DNA of 18,143 bases from Ignavibacteriaceae bacterium. GTDB taxonomy: Bacteria; Bacteroidota; Ignavibacteria; Ignavibacteriales; Ignavibacteriaceae. Location: NCBI GenBank assembly GCA_025449775.1, contig JANWIS010000020.1, forward strand, positions 1 to 18,143. Reading direction: 5' to 3'. How positions within the stretch are numbered: position 1 is the first letter of the stretch; every line of letters starts with the position of its first letter. The notes under the pieces are model-generated. The model was not told the origin of the DNA and ran no database searches. It saw nothing but the letters and a program-made list of their open reading frames with translations. Shown here one piece after another: positions 8,669-15,134 of the stretch. The position numbers were made by a program, and so were the translations under genes.

Positions 8669-9286
8669 TTATTTACCACTTAGAAACATTTTGAAATTAA
8701 CAGTGATTTCATCTGCTGTATTTACAGTTCCAAAAAACATACTGGGTGGCTCAACTCCGAAATCTGTCATTAGTAATTTCTTTTTACCCTTAATCTCAAA
8801 TTTATTTGGGCCTGTTTTTAAAACTGAAATTTGAATGTTTACGGATTTCTTTGTACCTGCAACAGTCAAGAATCCCTTAGTATCAATATTTACTGAATCA
8901 CTAATATTGGTGAGAGAAAATGAAACCGGACTGTTAAGGTCAAAAATAATATTTGGGTTTTGCTCAAACATTAAAGCCTCTCTTAGATTTTCATCCATAG
9001 ATTCTTTCCCGCTATCCAGGTTTAAAACCGGTACAGTTAAACTTAGTTTAGAAACTTTAAAACCAACTTGTTTTGTAGTTTCATTTTCTTCTATGCGCTC
9101 AATCGCTAGAGAACTATTAATTTTTTTTGCTTCAATTGTAAAATCATGCAATGTTGAAGTACCTTCGAGCCAAAGTTTGCTCTCAGAGTCGAACTTCGAT
9201 ACTACAGCTTCCGGTTGTTGGCCGTAACTTGATATAGAAAGCACTATAAATAGATATACCAGAATACTGTAGTTTGAATTTTTCAT
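8669..9286 (-). CDS. YceI-like secreted protein (paralogue 2)
   Basis: From ATG 9286-9284 this encodes 205 residues with a signal peptide (MKNSNYSILVYLFIVLSISS) and the same YceI pattern as the copy at 7268-7903: SKLWLEGTSTLHDF, GFLTVAGTKKSVNI, and VEPPSMFFGTVNTADEITVNF. The two proteins align over their whole length but are clearly diverged, so the duplication is old. The frame can be extended upstream to a TTG at 9331. ATG 9286 has AAAGG at 9294-9298 on the - strand at a good distance and gives a normal signal peptide, so I prefer it. It would be the first gene of the YceI-sigma-YceI set and is divergent from the beta-barrel gene. Its role is presumably periplasmic lipid or isoprenoid binding; the exact ligand is unknown. 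Confidence 0.85.
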   Translation of the reverse strand: MKNSNYSILVYLFIVLSISSYGQQPEAVVSKFDSESKLWLEGTSTLHDFTIEAKKINSSLAIERIEENETTKQVGFKVSKLSLTVPVLNLDSGKESMDENLREALMFEQNPNIIFDLNSPVSFSLTNISDSVNIDTKGFLTVAGTKKSVNIQISVLKTGPNKFEIKGKKKLLMTDFGVEPPSMFFGTVNTADEITVNFKMFLSGK

Positions 9287-9393
9287 TATTGGACCTTTTA
9301 TAAATTTTTCTCGTTGATCATGATTACCCAAACTTGATGCCGTAACATTTCTTTGTGTTTAACCAATAAAAACCAATTAGCTGAGTTTATCAT

Positions 9394-9409
9394 ATTGCAA
9401 TCCTGCAAT
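9394..9409. promoter_or_regulatory. Dyad operator or enhancer site 1 (ATTGCA-N4-TGCAAT)
   Basis: A perfect 6-bp inverted repeat, ATTGCA and TGCAAT, is separated by ATCC. Its centre lies about 149 bases upstream of the transcription start predicted from the sigma54-like element at 9525-9539. This form and distance suit a dimeric enhancer-binding protein with a Fis-type helix-turn-helix. The assignment is inferred from sequence form only. Confidence 0.45.
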
Positions 9410-9424
9410 TAATGGTCTGGTCTC

Positions 9425-9440
9425 AATGCAGAAGTGCAAT
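9425..9440. promoter_or_regulatory. Dyad operator or enhancer site 2 (AATGCA-N4-TGCAAT)
   Basis: This second dyad is like site 1, with one mismatch between half-sites and spacer GAAG. The two dyad centres are 31 bp apart, close to three helical turns, so bound dimers would sit on the same DNA face. That is typical of paired sites for NtrC-type activators. Confidence 0.45.
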
Positions 9441-9524
9441 ACTCAAAAAAAATAATTTCTGCTGATTTGATAACGTCTATTCATTAACTGAACTAAATGT
9501 CCACTTAAAGATTTTTTTGAAATA

Positions 9525-9539
9525 TGGTACTTCGTTTGT
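9525..9539 (+). promoter_or_regulatory. Candidate sigma54 (-24/-12) promoter of the beta-barrel gene
   Basis: TGGTAC-N5-TTGT compares with the sigma54 consensus TGGCAC-N5-TTGC, matching 8 of 10 defined bases with correct GG to GC-position spacing. The -12 dinucleotide is GT instead of the nearly invariant GC, which weakens the call. The predicted start is near 9551, giving a leader of about 60 bases. Two upstream dyads and a sigma54 activator gene nearby support it. No well-spaced TTGACA/TATAAT pair was seen here. Confidence 0.4.
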
Positions 9540-9610
9540 CTGTCTAAAATAAATTCGAAGAAAAAATTTTATTAATTCAACTAGTAACAACAAAACAACT
9601 GAGGCAGAAA

Positions 9611-10918
9611 ATGAAACACTCAATAACAATTATTGTAAATCTTATACTGGTTTACTTTTTTGTTTTTTCTCCGTTACAAACGGCACAAGATCGTGATCTA
9701 CAATACTACCGTTACCCTGATAAAAACGGTTTGAATATTTTTGAAACTTCAAAAGAAGATACTATAAAATATGAAGGACTAAAGGTCAGGATTGGTGGTG
9801 CATCAACACTTCAATTCCAGGGAGTTAATAATACTAATGATGCAGATACTGTTGACGATGGAAACGGAAACAATGTTAATCAATTGAGAGATCTTACAAA
9901 TAATTTTAATCTGGCAACTGCAAACTTCGATATTGATGTTCAATTGGCTCGGGGAATGAGAATGCATTTACGCACATACTTTTCTTCAAGACATCATCAT
10001 GAAGCATATGTTAAGGGTGGTTATCTGCAAATCGACAGACTGGATTTTATAAGTGACGGCTTTCTGGATAATGTGATGGATTTTGTAACTATTAAGATTG
10101 GTCATATGGAAAATAATTTTGGGGATGCTCATTTCAGACGCTCAGATAATGCTATGACTTTATACAATCCTTTTGTTGGAAATTATATTCTTGATGGATT
10201 TACAACTGAAGTAGGCGGTGAAGTATATTATAGTAATAGCGGTTTTTTGGCAATGGTTGGAATAACCAATGGAAAACTCAATCAAAGTGTAACCGATGAA
10301 GGTGCTACTAGTATTGCATTTCTTGGTAAGCTAGGATATGACAAGCAGCTATCAGAAAATTTAAGACTCCGTTTAACAGGTTCAATTTATCAAAATGACA
10401 AAGCTGCAAGGCTCTATCTTTATAGCGGAGACAGAGCCGGTTCACGTTATTATAGCGTAATGGAAAGTGCAACTTCAACTACCGATAATTTCACATCTGG
10501 AAGATGGAATCCAGGATTTGCTGATAAAATAACTGCCTTTATGGTAAACACATTTATAAGATTTTATAGTTTTGAAGTGTTTGGTACTTTTGAACGACCT
10601 GAAGGTGGTGATACTCCAGGATCTTCAGAGACAAGGGCCTGGACTCAGTTTGCAATAGACGGACTTTACAGGTTCGGCAGTACCGAAAATTTCTATGTTG
10701 GTGTAAGATACAATACAGCTTCAGGAAAACTATTAAACAGCAATCCCGATCCGGTTACAATTAACAGGATTCAAGGTAGTATTGGTTGGTTCCTAACAGA
10801 CAATGTATTGACAAAGTTTGAATATGTCAATCAGACTTATAACGACTACCCCTCATCAAGTATTTATAGCAATGGTAAATTTGATGGTTACTTAATTGAA
10901 GCAGTTGTTTCATTCTGA
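9611..10918 (+). CDS. Outer-membrane beta-barrel protein (porin-like)
   Basis: This 435-residue protein has a signal peptide (hydrophobic core IIVNLILVYFFVFSPL, cleavage probably near QTA). It then shows alternating aromatic and polar strands throughout and ends in a C-terminal Phe (EAVVSF), the usual beta-barrel insertion signal. Strand-like segments such as VTIKIGHMENNFGDAHF and FYVGVRYNTASGKLL resemble phosphate-selective or general porin folds, but I cannot name a substrate. A Shine-Dalgarno GAGG sits at 9601-9604, six bases before the ATG. Upstream lie two dyads and a sigma54-like element, so it may be a target of the NtrC-type regulator. A strong hairpin begins 17 bases after the stop. 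It could also be one of the uncharacterised porin-like proteins common in Bacteroidota relatives. Confidence 0.75.
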   Translation: MKHSITIIVNLILVYFFVFSPLQTAQDRDLQYYRYPDKNGLNIFETSKEDTIKYEGLKVRIGGASTLQFQGVNNTNDADTVDDGNGNNVNQLRDLTNNFNLATANFDIDVQLARGMRMHLRTYFSSRHHHEAYVKGGYLQIDRLDFISDGFLDNVMDFVTIKIGHMENNFGDAHFRRSDNAMTLYNPFVGNYILDGFTTEVGGEVYYSNSGFLAMVGITNGKLNQSVTDEGATSIAFLGKLGYDKQLSENLRLRLTGSIYQNDKAARLYLYSGDRAGSRYYSVMESATSTTDNFTSGRWNPGFADKITAFMVNTFIRFYSFEVFGTFERPEGGDTPGSSETRAWTQFAIDGLYRFGSTENFYVGVRYNTASGKLLNSNPDPVTINRIQGSIGWFLTDNVLTKFEYVNQTYNDYPSSSIYSNGKFDGYLIEAVVSF

Positions 10919-10935
10919 TGAATCATATTGTGGAT

Positions 10936-10960
10936 CAGGGTTGTTTAATAAACAACCCTG
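10936..10960 (+). terminator. Strong hairpin after the beta-barrel gene (terminator or attenuator)
   Basis: A perfect 11-bp stem, CAGGGTTGTTT paired with AAACAACCCTG, encloses an AAT loop and starts 17 bases after the beta-barrel stop. The sequence after it (AATTTATTAATAC) is AT-rich but not a pure T-run, so termination may be partial. It would reduce transcription into the receiver and stress-protein genes downstream, or protect the porin mRNA 3' end. Confidence 0.65.
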
Positions 10961-11016
10961 AATTTATTAATACAGTTCAGTTTAAATTATCCGAAACAGA
11001 ATTGAATGACAGTTTT

Positions 11017-11379
11017 ATGAAAAAGTTAGTACTATACAGCACAGATTTTCTATTCAGCTATAGTTTCCTCAATTATTTGCAGAATAAATTTAACGTAACG
11101 CTTACAACAAATTTATCAGAGTTCAAAGAAATTGTCAGTCATATTCATACAGATATTATAATAATGGATATCGAACCATCTAAGTCAATCGAATTAATCT
11201 GTCAGGATATTCACCAGCTAAATAATAACATTCCAATTATTCTTATTTACGTATTTAATGACAGGGTAAAGAGTTTTGATGAAAAAATAAGGAAATATGT
11301 TAACGCTGTTTTCTATAAACCGTTTGACCTATCTGAAATATCTGTTGAGCTTGATGGATTAATGCAGAAGGAGGCTTGA
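11017..11379 (+). CDS. Stand-alone degenerate receiver-domain protein
   Basis: From ATG 11017 this encodes 120 residues matching one receiver domain and nothing else, with no output domain. It begins directly with a first beta strand (KKLVLYSTD). Phospho-acceptor D51 (IIIMDIEP) and the conserved Lys (VFYKPFDL) are kept. The acidic pair is reduced to T9-D10 and the switch Thr is replaced by Tyr (PIILIYVF). A longer frame opens at ATG 10918, overlapping the porin stop (TGATG). Its extra 33 residues would contain the hairpin of 10936-10960 and do not belong to a receiver fold, so I prefer 11017. Neither start has a clear Shine-Dalgarno sequence. The next gene starts one base after its stop, so the two are coupled. 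It may accept phosphate as a sink or act as an unphosphorylated interaction module. Confidence 0.7.
   Translation: MKKLVLYSTDFLFSYSFLNYLQNKFNVTLTTNLSEFKEIVSHIHTDIIIMDIEPSKSIELICQDIHQLNNNIPIILIYVFNDRVKSFDEKIRKYVNAVFYKPFDLSEISVELDGLMQKEA
11368..11374 (+). promoter_or_regulatory. Strong Shine-Dalgarno deciding a TTG start
   Basis: AAGGAGG lies six bases before TTG 11381, inside the last codons of the receiver gene. It is one of the strongest ribosome sites in the window and supports TTG as the real start of the stress-protein gene. Confidence 0.8.
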
Positions 11380-11380
11380 C

Positions 11381-11887
11381 TTGAAAAAATATAAAAACAT
11401 TCTTTTGCCATTGGATTTTTCTGAGTACTCAGATTCTGTTTTTTATCTGGGCTGCCTGATTGCTAATAATGAAAATGCCACTTTACATTTAATTCATATT
11501 ATAGAATCGGGCTATCGGTCGGAAACAATGAAAGATGAATTTCTCCATGAGATGAGATCAAACAATGCGATGGAAGAAATAAATAAATTTATTTTAGAAA
11601 TTCCTCACCTGAATATTAATATAAAATCAGCAATCAGATTTGGTAAGCCGGATGATGAGATAATTAAATATGCAAAAGAAAATAATATAGATTTAGTAAT
11701 TTTGAATAATTATAGCTGGAATAATGAAGAATATCCTATAATGTTAAAAAAATTAAAACAAAATTTATGTAGTGAAGTAATACCAGCAATATTTTTCAGT
11801 GAGAATAAATCTCATTTTTTTAGTCAAATGACAATTGTAAATCGTAATCATATTGGAACCAATACTGAGCAATTATTGTACATGTAA
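11381..11887 (+). CDS. Universal stress protein (UspA-like), divergent
   Basis: This 168-residue cytoplasmic protein begins with the family-typical first strand KNILLPLDFSEYSDS containing D12, followed by a second strand ATLHLIHIIE and later IDLVILNNY. The Gly-rich ATP-binding signature (G-x2-G-x9-G-S/T) expected after that strand is missing: the segment reads NNYSWNNEEYPIMLKK. It therefore probably belongs to the group that does not bind ATP. A tail of about 25 residues (from roughly SENKSHFF onward) is extra relative to a simple Usp domain. Translation starts at TTG with a strong AAGGAGG. The receiver gene ends one base earlier, so both proteins are probably made together. Its role in stress tolerance is inferred from family only. 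Confidence 0.75.
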   Translation: MKKYKNILLPLDFSEYSDSVFYLGCLIANNENATLHLIHIIESGYRSETMKDEFLHEMRSNNAMEEINKFILEIPHLNINIKSAIRFGKPDDEIIKYAKENNIDLVILNNYSWNNEEYPIMLKKLKQNLCSEVIPAIFFSENKSHFFSQMTIVNRNHIGTNTEQLLYM

Positions 11888-12066
11888 ATAAAACCACTTG
11901 TATTGAAAACATCTCCTCCAGAAATATCCCATTAACCAATTTAATGAAATTTTTAAAACCTTTGCTGATGTTCTTAATCAATATATATTTAGTTGTTAAA
12001 CGTTTTTTATCTTTTAACTTAGAATAAAATTTTTCTGTAATTTTTTTAGACTAATATTGTACAAGG
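11888..12066. other. Intergenic spacer before the CDF pair (179 bases)
   Basis: This is AT-rich and has no gene. I see only a weak GTTAAA/TTTAAC inverted repeat (11995-12000 and 12013-12018), which in such AT-rich DNA may be chance. It should hold the promoter for the two CDF genes, but no clear -35/-10 or metal-regulator operator could be assigned. Confidence 0.35.
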
Positions 12067-12729
12067 ATGAATTCTTTAATTAAAAAGGCATTTACACTCA
12101 GCTTAATTACAATCTTTTACAACTTAGCTGAAGGATTGATTTCAGTTTATTTTGGAAATGCTGATGAAACACTTGCATTGCTGGGGTTTGGTGTCGATAG
12201 CTTTGTCGAAGTGATTTCCGGAATCGGAATTGCTCATATGATTTTGAGAATGAAATATTCTAAAGTTCAGACTCGTGATGAATTTGAAAAAACTGCTTTG
12301 AAAATCACAGGAAGTGTTTTCTATCTTCTTACTGCAGGATTAATTGCAGGATCTGTTTTGAATATTATCCATAACGTAAAACCTTCCTCAACATTTCCCG
12401 GAATTATTATTGCAGTAATATCGATAGCAACAATGTACTGGCTTATGACTTCAAAATTAAAAGTTGGTAAAGAGTTAAACTCAGATGCAATCATTGCAGA
12501 TGCAAATTGTACAAAAACATGTTTTTACCTTTCATTCATTCTGCTTGCATCAAGCGGATTGTATGAAGTATTCGGAATAGCATATTTTGATATTCTAGGT
12601 TCATTAGGCATTGCATATTTTGCTTTCAAAGAAGGAAGAGAAGCATTTGAAAAAGTAAAAAGTGGAAACTTGATGTGTAATTGCGAAGATAATTGTGAGC
12701 CGGTTATTCAAAAACCATCCTTGAAGTAG
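12067..12729 (+). CDS. Divergent cation-diffusion-facilitator-like membrane protein with Cys ligands
   Basis: This 220-residue protein has about five to six TM segments and the overall pattern of the CDF membrane domain, but no C-terminal ferredoxin-like domain. CDF exporters carry HxxxD or DxxxD metal sites in TM2 and TM5. Aligned on the conserved Ala-Asp-Ala-type lead-in, TM2 here reads V43-D44-S-F-V-E48, losing the usual His and Asp. TM5 reads A-D145-A-N-C148-T-K-T-C152, placing Cys at both ligand positions. The C-terminus carries a Cys cluster, C204, C206 and C210 (MCNCEDNCEP). A thiol-based site suggests a softer metal than zinc, but this is inference. AAGG abuts the ATG with no normal spacing; a stop at 12052 leaves little room for a longer start. 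A standard CDF gene follows after 11 bases, implying an operon. Confidence 0.7.
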   Translation: MNSLIKKAFTLSLITIFYNLAEGLISVYFGNADETLALLGFGVDSFVEVISGIGIAHMILRMKYSKVQTRDEFEKTALKITGSVFYLLTAGLIAGSVLNIIHNVKPSSTFPGIIIAVISIATMYWLMTSKLKVGKELNSDAIIADANCTKTCFYLSFILLASSGLYEVFGIAYFDILGSLGIAYFAFKEGREAFEKVKSGNLMCNCEDNCEPVIQKPSLK

Positions 12730-12740
12730 GTACAGAAAAT

Positions 12741-13652
12741 ATGTATCAGCACGATCATGATCACAATCATTCACATCCTCATAATAAAAACATTACCCGG
12801 GCTTTTGCTATCGGGATAATCCTGAATATAATTTACGTTGCTGTCGAACTCGGTTTCGGATTACTAATTAATTCTATGGCATTGATTGCCGATGCCGGAC
12901 ATAACTTCAGCGATGTACTCGGTCTCATTCTTGCATGGGGAGCTGCATATCTTGCAGAAACTGCAGCCACAGAAAAACGCACATACGGTTTTGGAAAATC
13001 AACAATTCTTGCTGCGTTATTTAATGCAATTCTTCTAATGATAGCAGTCGGTGCAATCACTATTGAAGCCGTTAGAAAATTTATTTCACCGGAGCCTATT
13101 CAGGGTAACGTGATGATGATTGTGGCCGGAATTGGTGTTGTCATAAATGCTGCTACTGCATTTCTTTTTATGAAAGGTCGAAAAGCAGATTTAAATATCA
13201 AAGGTGCATTTCTTCATATGGCTGCAGATGCAGCAGTTTCAGTCGGAGTTGTTGCTGCCGGATTTATAATTTTATCAACCGGATGGCTTTGGGTTGATCC
13301 GGCAATAAGTCTGGTGATAGTTATTGTTATTACAATTGGAACCTGGGGTTTGCTGAAAGACTCTTTTCATCTCTCAATGGATGCTGTTCCAAAAGAAATT
13401 AATCTGAACGAAGTTGGAAAATATTTGGAGCAAATTACCGGAGTTAAAGAAGTTCACGATCTTCACATCTGGGCAATGAGCACAACCGAAATTGCACTGA
13501 CAGCTCATCTTGTTATCCCTGGGGAAACGAAAGACGATCACTTTCTTAAAAAAATCTGCGGCGATCTTCATTCAAAATTCGGCATAGTTCATTCTACAAT
13601 CCAGATAGAAAAATCAGCGCAAAGTGCAAACTGCGATCACAATAAAATTTGA
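12741..13652 (+). CDS. czcD: Zinc-type cation diffusion facilitator (CzcD/ZitB family)
   Basis: This 303-residue inner-membrane exporter moves divalent metal, most likely zinc, from cytosol to periplasm in exchange for protons. The N-terminus is His-rich (MYQHDHDHNHSHPHNK), a common metal-sampling tail. Six TM helices follow, with the canonical sites H54-NFS-D58 in TM2 and H159-MAA-D163 in TM5. The cytosolic C-terminal domain begins near residue 210 and carries the typical VHDLHIWAMS strand. The HxxxD/HxxxD arrangement is that of the Zn (Co, Cd) subgroup. It lies 11 bases after the Cys-variant CDF gene and about 8.4 kb downstream of the RND pump. It can supply periplasmic metal to such a pump, the known division of labour in Czc systems. 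The end of the protein (NCDHNKI) adds another Cys and His. Confidence 0.93.
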   Translation: MYQHDHDHNHSHPHNKNITRAFAIGIILNIIYVAVELGFGLLINSMALIADAGHNFSDVLGLILAWGAAYLAETAATEKRTYGFGKSTILAALFNAILLMIAVGAITIEAVRKFISPEPIQGNVMMIVAGIGVVINAATAFLFMKGRKADLNIKGAFLHMAADAAVSVGVVAAGFIILSTGWLWVDPAISLVIVIVITIGTWGLLKDSFHLSMDAVPKEINLNEVGKYLEQITGVKEVHDLHIWAMSTTEIALTAHLVIPGETKDDHFLKKICGDLHSKFGIVHSTIQIEKSAQSANCDHNKI

Positions 13653-13729
13653 TGATCAAGGCAAATCATTTTTATTCTGATTAAATTGGTGTAACAAAAT
13701 TCTACTGAACTTGTTATGGAGTTACTCTG

Positions 13730-15049
13730 ATGAAAGACACACCGATCAGCTTCGAAGTTGTTTCAAAAAAAATAAAAGAAAGTAATCTTGAAAAATTAGG
13801 CAATGCTTCCATCCGTGAAATAAAAAAGCTGGTTGATCAGATTGAGAAAGAAACCGGTGAAAAGTTTGTAAGAATGGAAATGGGTGTTCCAGGTTTACCA
13901 GCCGCAGATGTCGGAGTTCAAGCTGAAATTGATGCACTGAAAAAAGGAGTTGCAAATACTTATCCTGATATACAGGGAATTCCGCAGCTAAAAAAAGAAG
14001 CTTCACGTTTTCTTAAACTCTTCCTGAATATTGATGTTAATCCTGAAGGATGTATCCCGACTGTTGGATCAATGCAAGGAAGTTTTGCAGCATTCATTAC
14101 AACAAGCAGGATGTATAAAGAAAAAGATAGAATACTTTTTCTCGATCCCGGTTTTCCTGTTCATAAGCAGCAGTTAAAAGTTTTGGGACAGAAATGGGAA
14201 ACTTTTGACGTCTATGAATTCCGCGGAGAAAAGCTGAAAGCAAAAATTGAATCATACTTATCAAAAGGAAATATTGCTGCAATACTTTACTCAAATCCGA
14301 ATAATCCATCATGGATTTGTTTTACAGATAAAGAACTGAAAATAATTGCAGAGCTTGCTGATAAATATAATGTCGTTGTGCTTGAGGATCTTGCATACGT
14401 TGCAATGGATTTCAGAAAAGATCTTTACCATCCGGGTGTAAAACCATACCAGGCAACCGCAGCTCATTTCACTGATAATTATATTATTTTTATTTCCTGT
14501 TCAAAAGCATTCAGCTATGCAGGACAAAGAATTGGATTAATGATTTTATCGGATAAACTTTACGAAAAAAAATGTCCCGACCTGAAAGGATTTTACTCAA
14601 CAGATCTGTTTGGAAGAGCAATGATTCTCGGAACCGTTTATGCATTAAGCGCCGGAGTTACGCATTCAGCACAGTATGCAGTTGCAGCAATTCTTAAAGC
14701 AGCTAATGACGGCGAATTTAATTTTGTTGATGTAGTTAAAGAGTACGGTGAGAAAGCAAAAATCATGAAGAAACTTTTTACAGGCAATGGTTTTTATATT
14801 GTATATGATAAAGATGAGAATGACCCGATTGCAGATGGTTTTTATTTTACATTTGCGTATCCTGGTTTTTCAGGGGATCAATTGCTTGGAGAAATGATTT
14901 ACTACGGTATCAGTGCGATCTCACTTGCAATAACAGGAAGTGAAAGACTTGAAGGTATTCGTGCTTGTGTTTCTCTTGTCCGGCGAGAACAATTTCCGGA
15001 TCTCGAAAACCGCTTGAAGAAATTTCATCTGGATCATCCGGTTGATTGA
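13730..15049 (+). CDS. PLP-dependent class I/II aminotransferase
   Basis: This 439-residue cytosolic enzyme has the aspartate-aminotransferase fold. Visible cofactor residues are N192 within NPNNP (189-193), D220 and Y223 in LEDLAY, the Schiff-base Lys K259 in SCSKAFSYAGQR, and phosphate-binding R267. The C-terminal small domain contains the carboxylate-binding Arg region (EGIRACVSLVRR). The N-terminal part (RMEMGVPGLPAADVG) matches the substrate-cap opening of the family. The amino acid used cannot be decided from motifs. GGAG at 13718-13721, eight bases before ATG, supports the start. It is followed after 85 bases by an EIIA-like gene, with no clear promoter or terminator between them. It has no obvious connection with the metal genes upstream and probably begins the chromosomal housekeeping part. 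Confidence 0.88.
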   Translation: MKDTPISFEVVSKKIKESNLEKLGNASIREIKKLVDQIEKETGEKFVRMEMGVPGLPAADVGVQAEIDALKKGVANTYPDIQGIPQLKKEASRFLKLFLNIDVNPEGCIPTVGSMQGSFAAFITTSRMYKEKDRILFLDPGFPVHKQQLKVLGQKWETFDVYEFRGEKLKAKIESYLSKGNIAAILYSNPNNPSWICFTDKELKIIAELADKYNVVVLEDLAYVAMDFRKDLYHPGVKPYQATAAHFTDNYIIFISCSKAFSYAGQRIGLMILSDKLYEKKCPDLKGFYSTDLFGRAMILGTVYALSAGVTHSAQYAVAAILKAANDGEFNFVDVVKEYGEKAKIMKKLFTGNGFYIVYDKDENDPIADGFYFTFAYPGFSGDQLLGEMIYYGISAISLAITGSERLEGIRACVSLVRREQFPDLENRLKKFHLDHPVD

Positions 15050-15134
15050 GCAAATATTTATTTAGTTTGTTAAAAGTTTGCATCATCGTTAAATTCATTT
15101 CCGAAAAATTTTTTATTCTTATCCATTCCATGAT

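Larger units (their letters stand above)
9287..9610. promoter_or_regulatory. Divergent intergenic control region (324 bases)
   Basis: No convincing gene lies here. The stretch separates the - strand YceI-sigma-YceI set from the + strand beta-barrel gene. It contains two similar dyads (9394-9409 and 9425-9440), a sigma54-like -24/-12 element reading right (9525-9539), a direct repeat AACCAAT at 9361-9367 and 9371-9377, a copy resembling the AGTTCGGATT motif on the - strand (9325-9334), and the beta-barrel Shine-Dalgarno GAGG (9601-9604). No equivalent sigma54 element reading left was found. Confidence 0.6.

Noticed and set aside
8835..9227. A 130-codon open frame on the + strand across the YceI gene
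   Set aside because: It lies wholly antisense to a well-supported YceI gene and its translation has no domain-like pattern or ribosome site.
9361..9377. Direct repeat AACCAAT spaced 10 bases apart
   Set aside because: It is one helical turn apart and could be an operator, but two 7-mers in AT-rich DNA are weak evidence and it matches no site known to me.
1..13652. Genomic island or transposon carrying the metal genes
   Set aside because: No integrase, transposase, tRNA target, terminal repeats or abrupt composition change could be seen, so transfer is possible but unsupported.
15050..15081. GCAAA...TTTGC pairing after the aminotransferase stop as a terminator
   Set aside because: Only five pairs around a loop of more than 20 bases, with no T-run; not stable enough.
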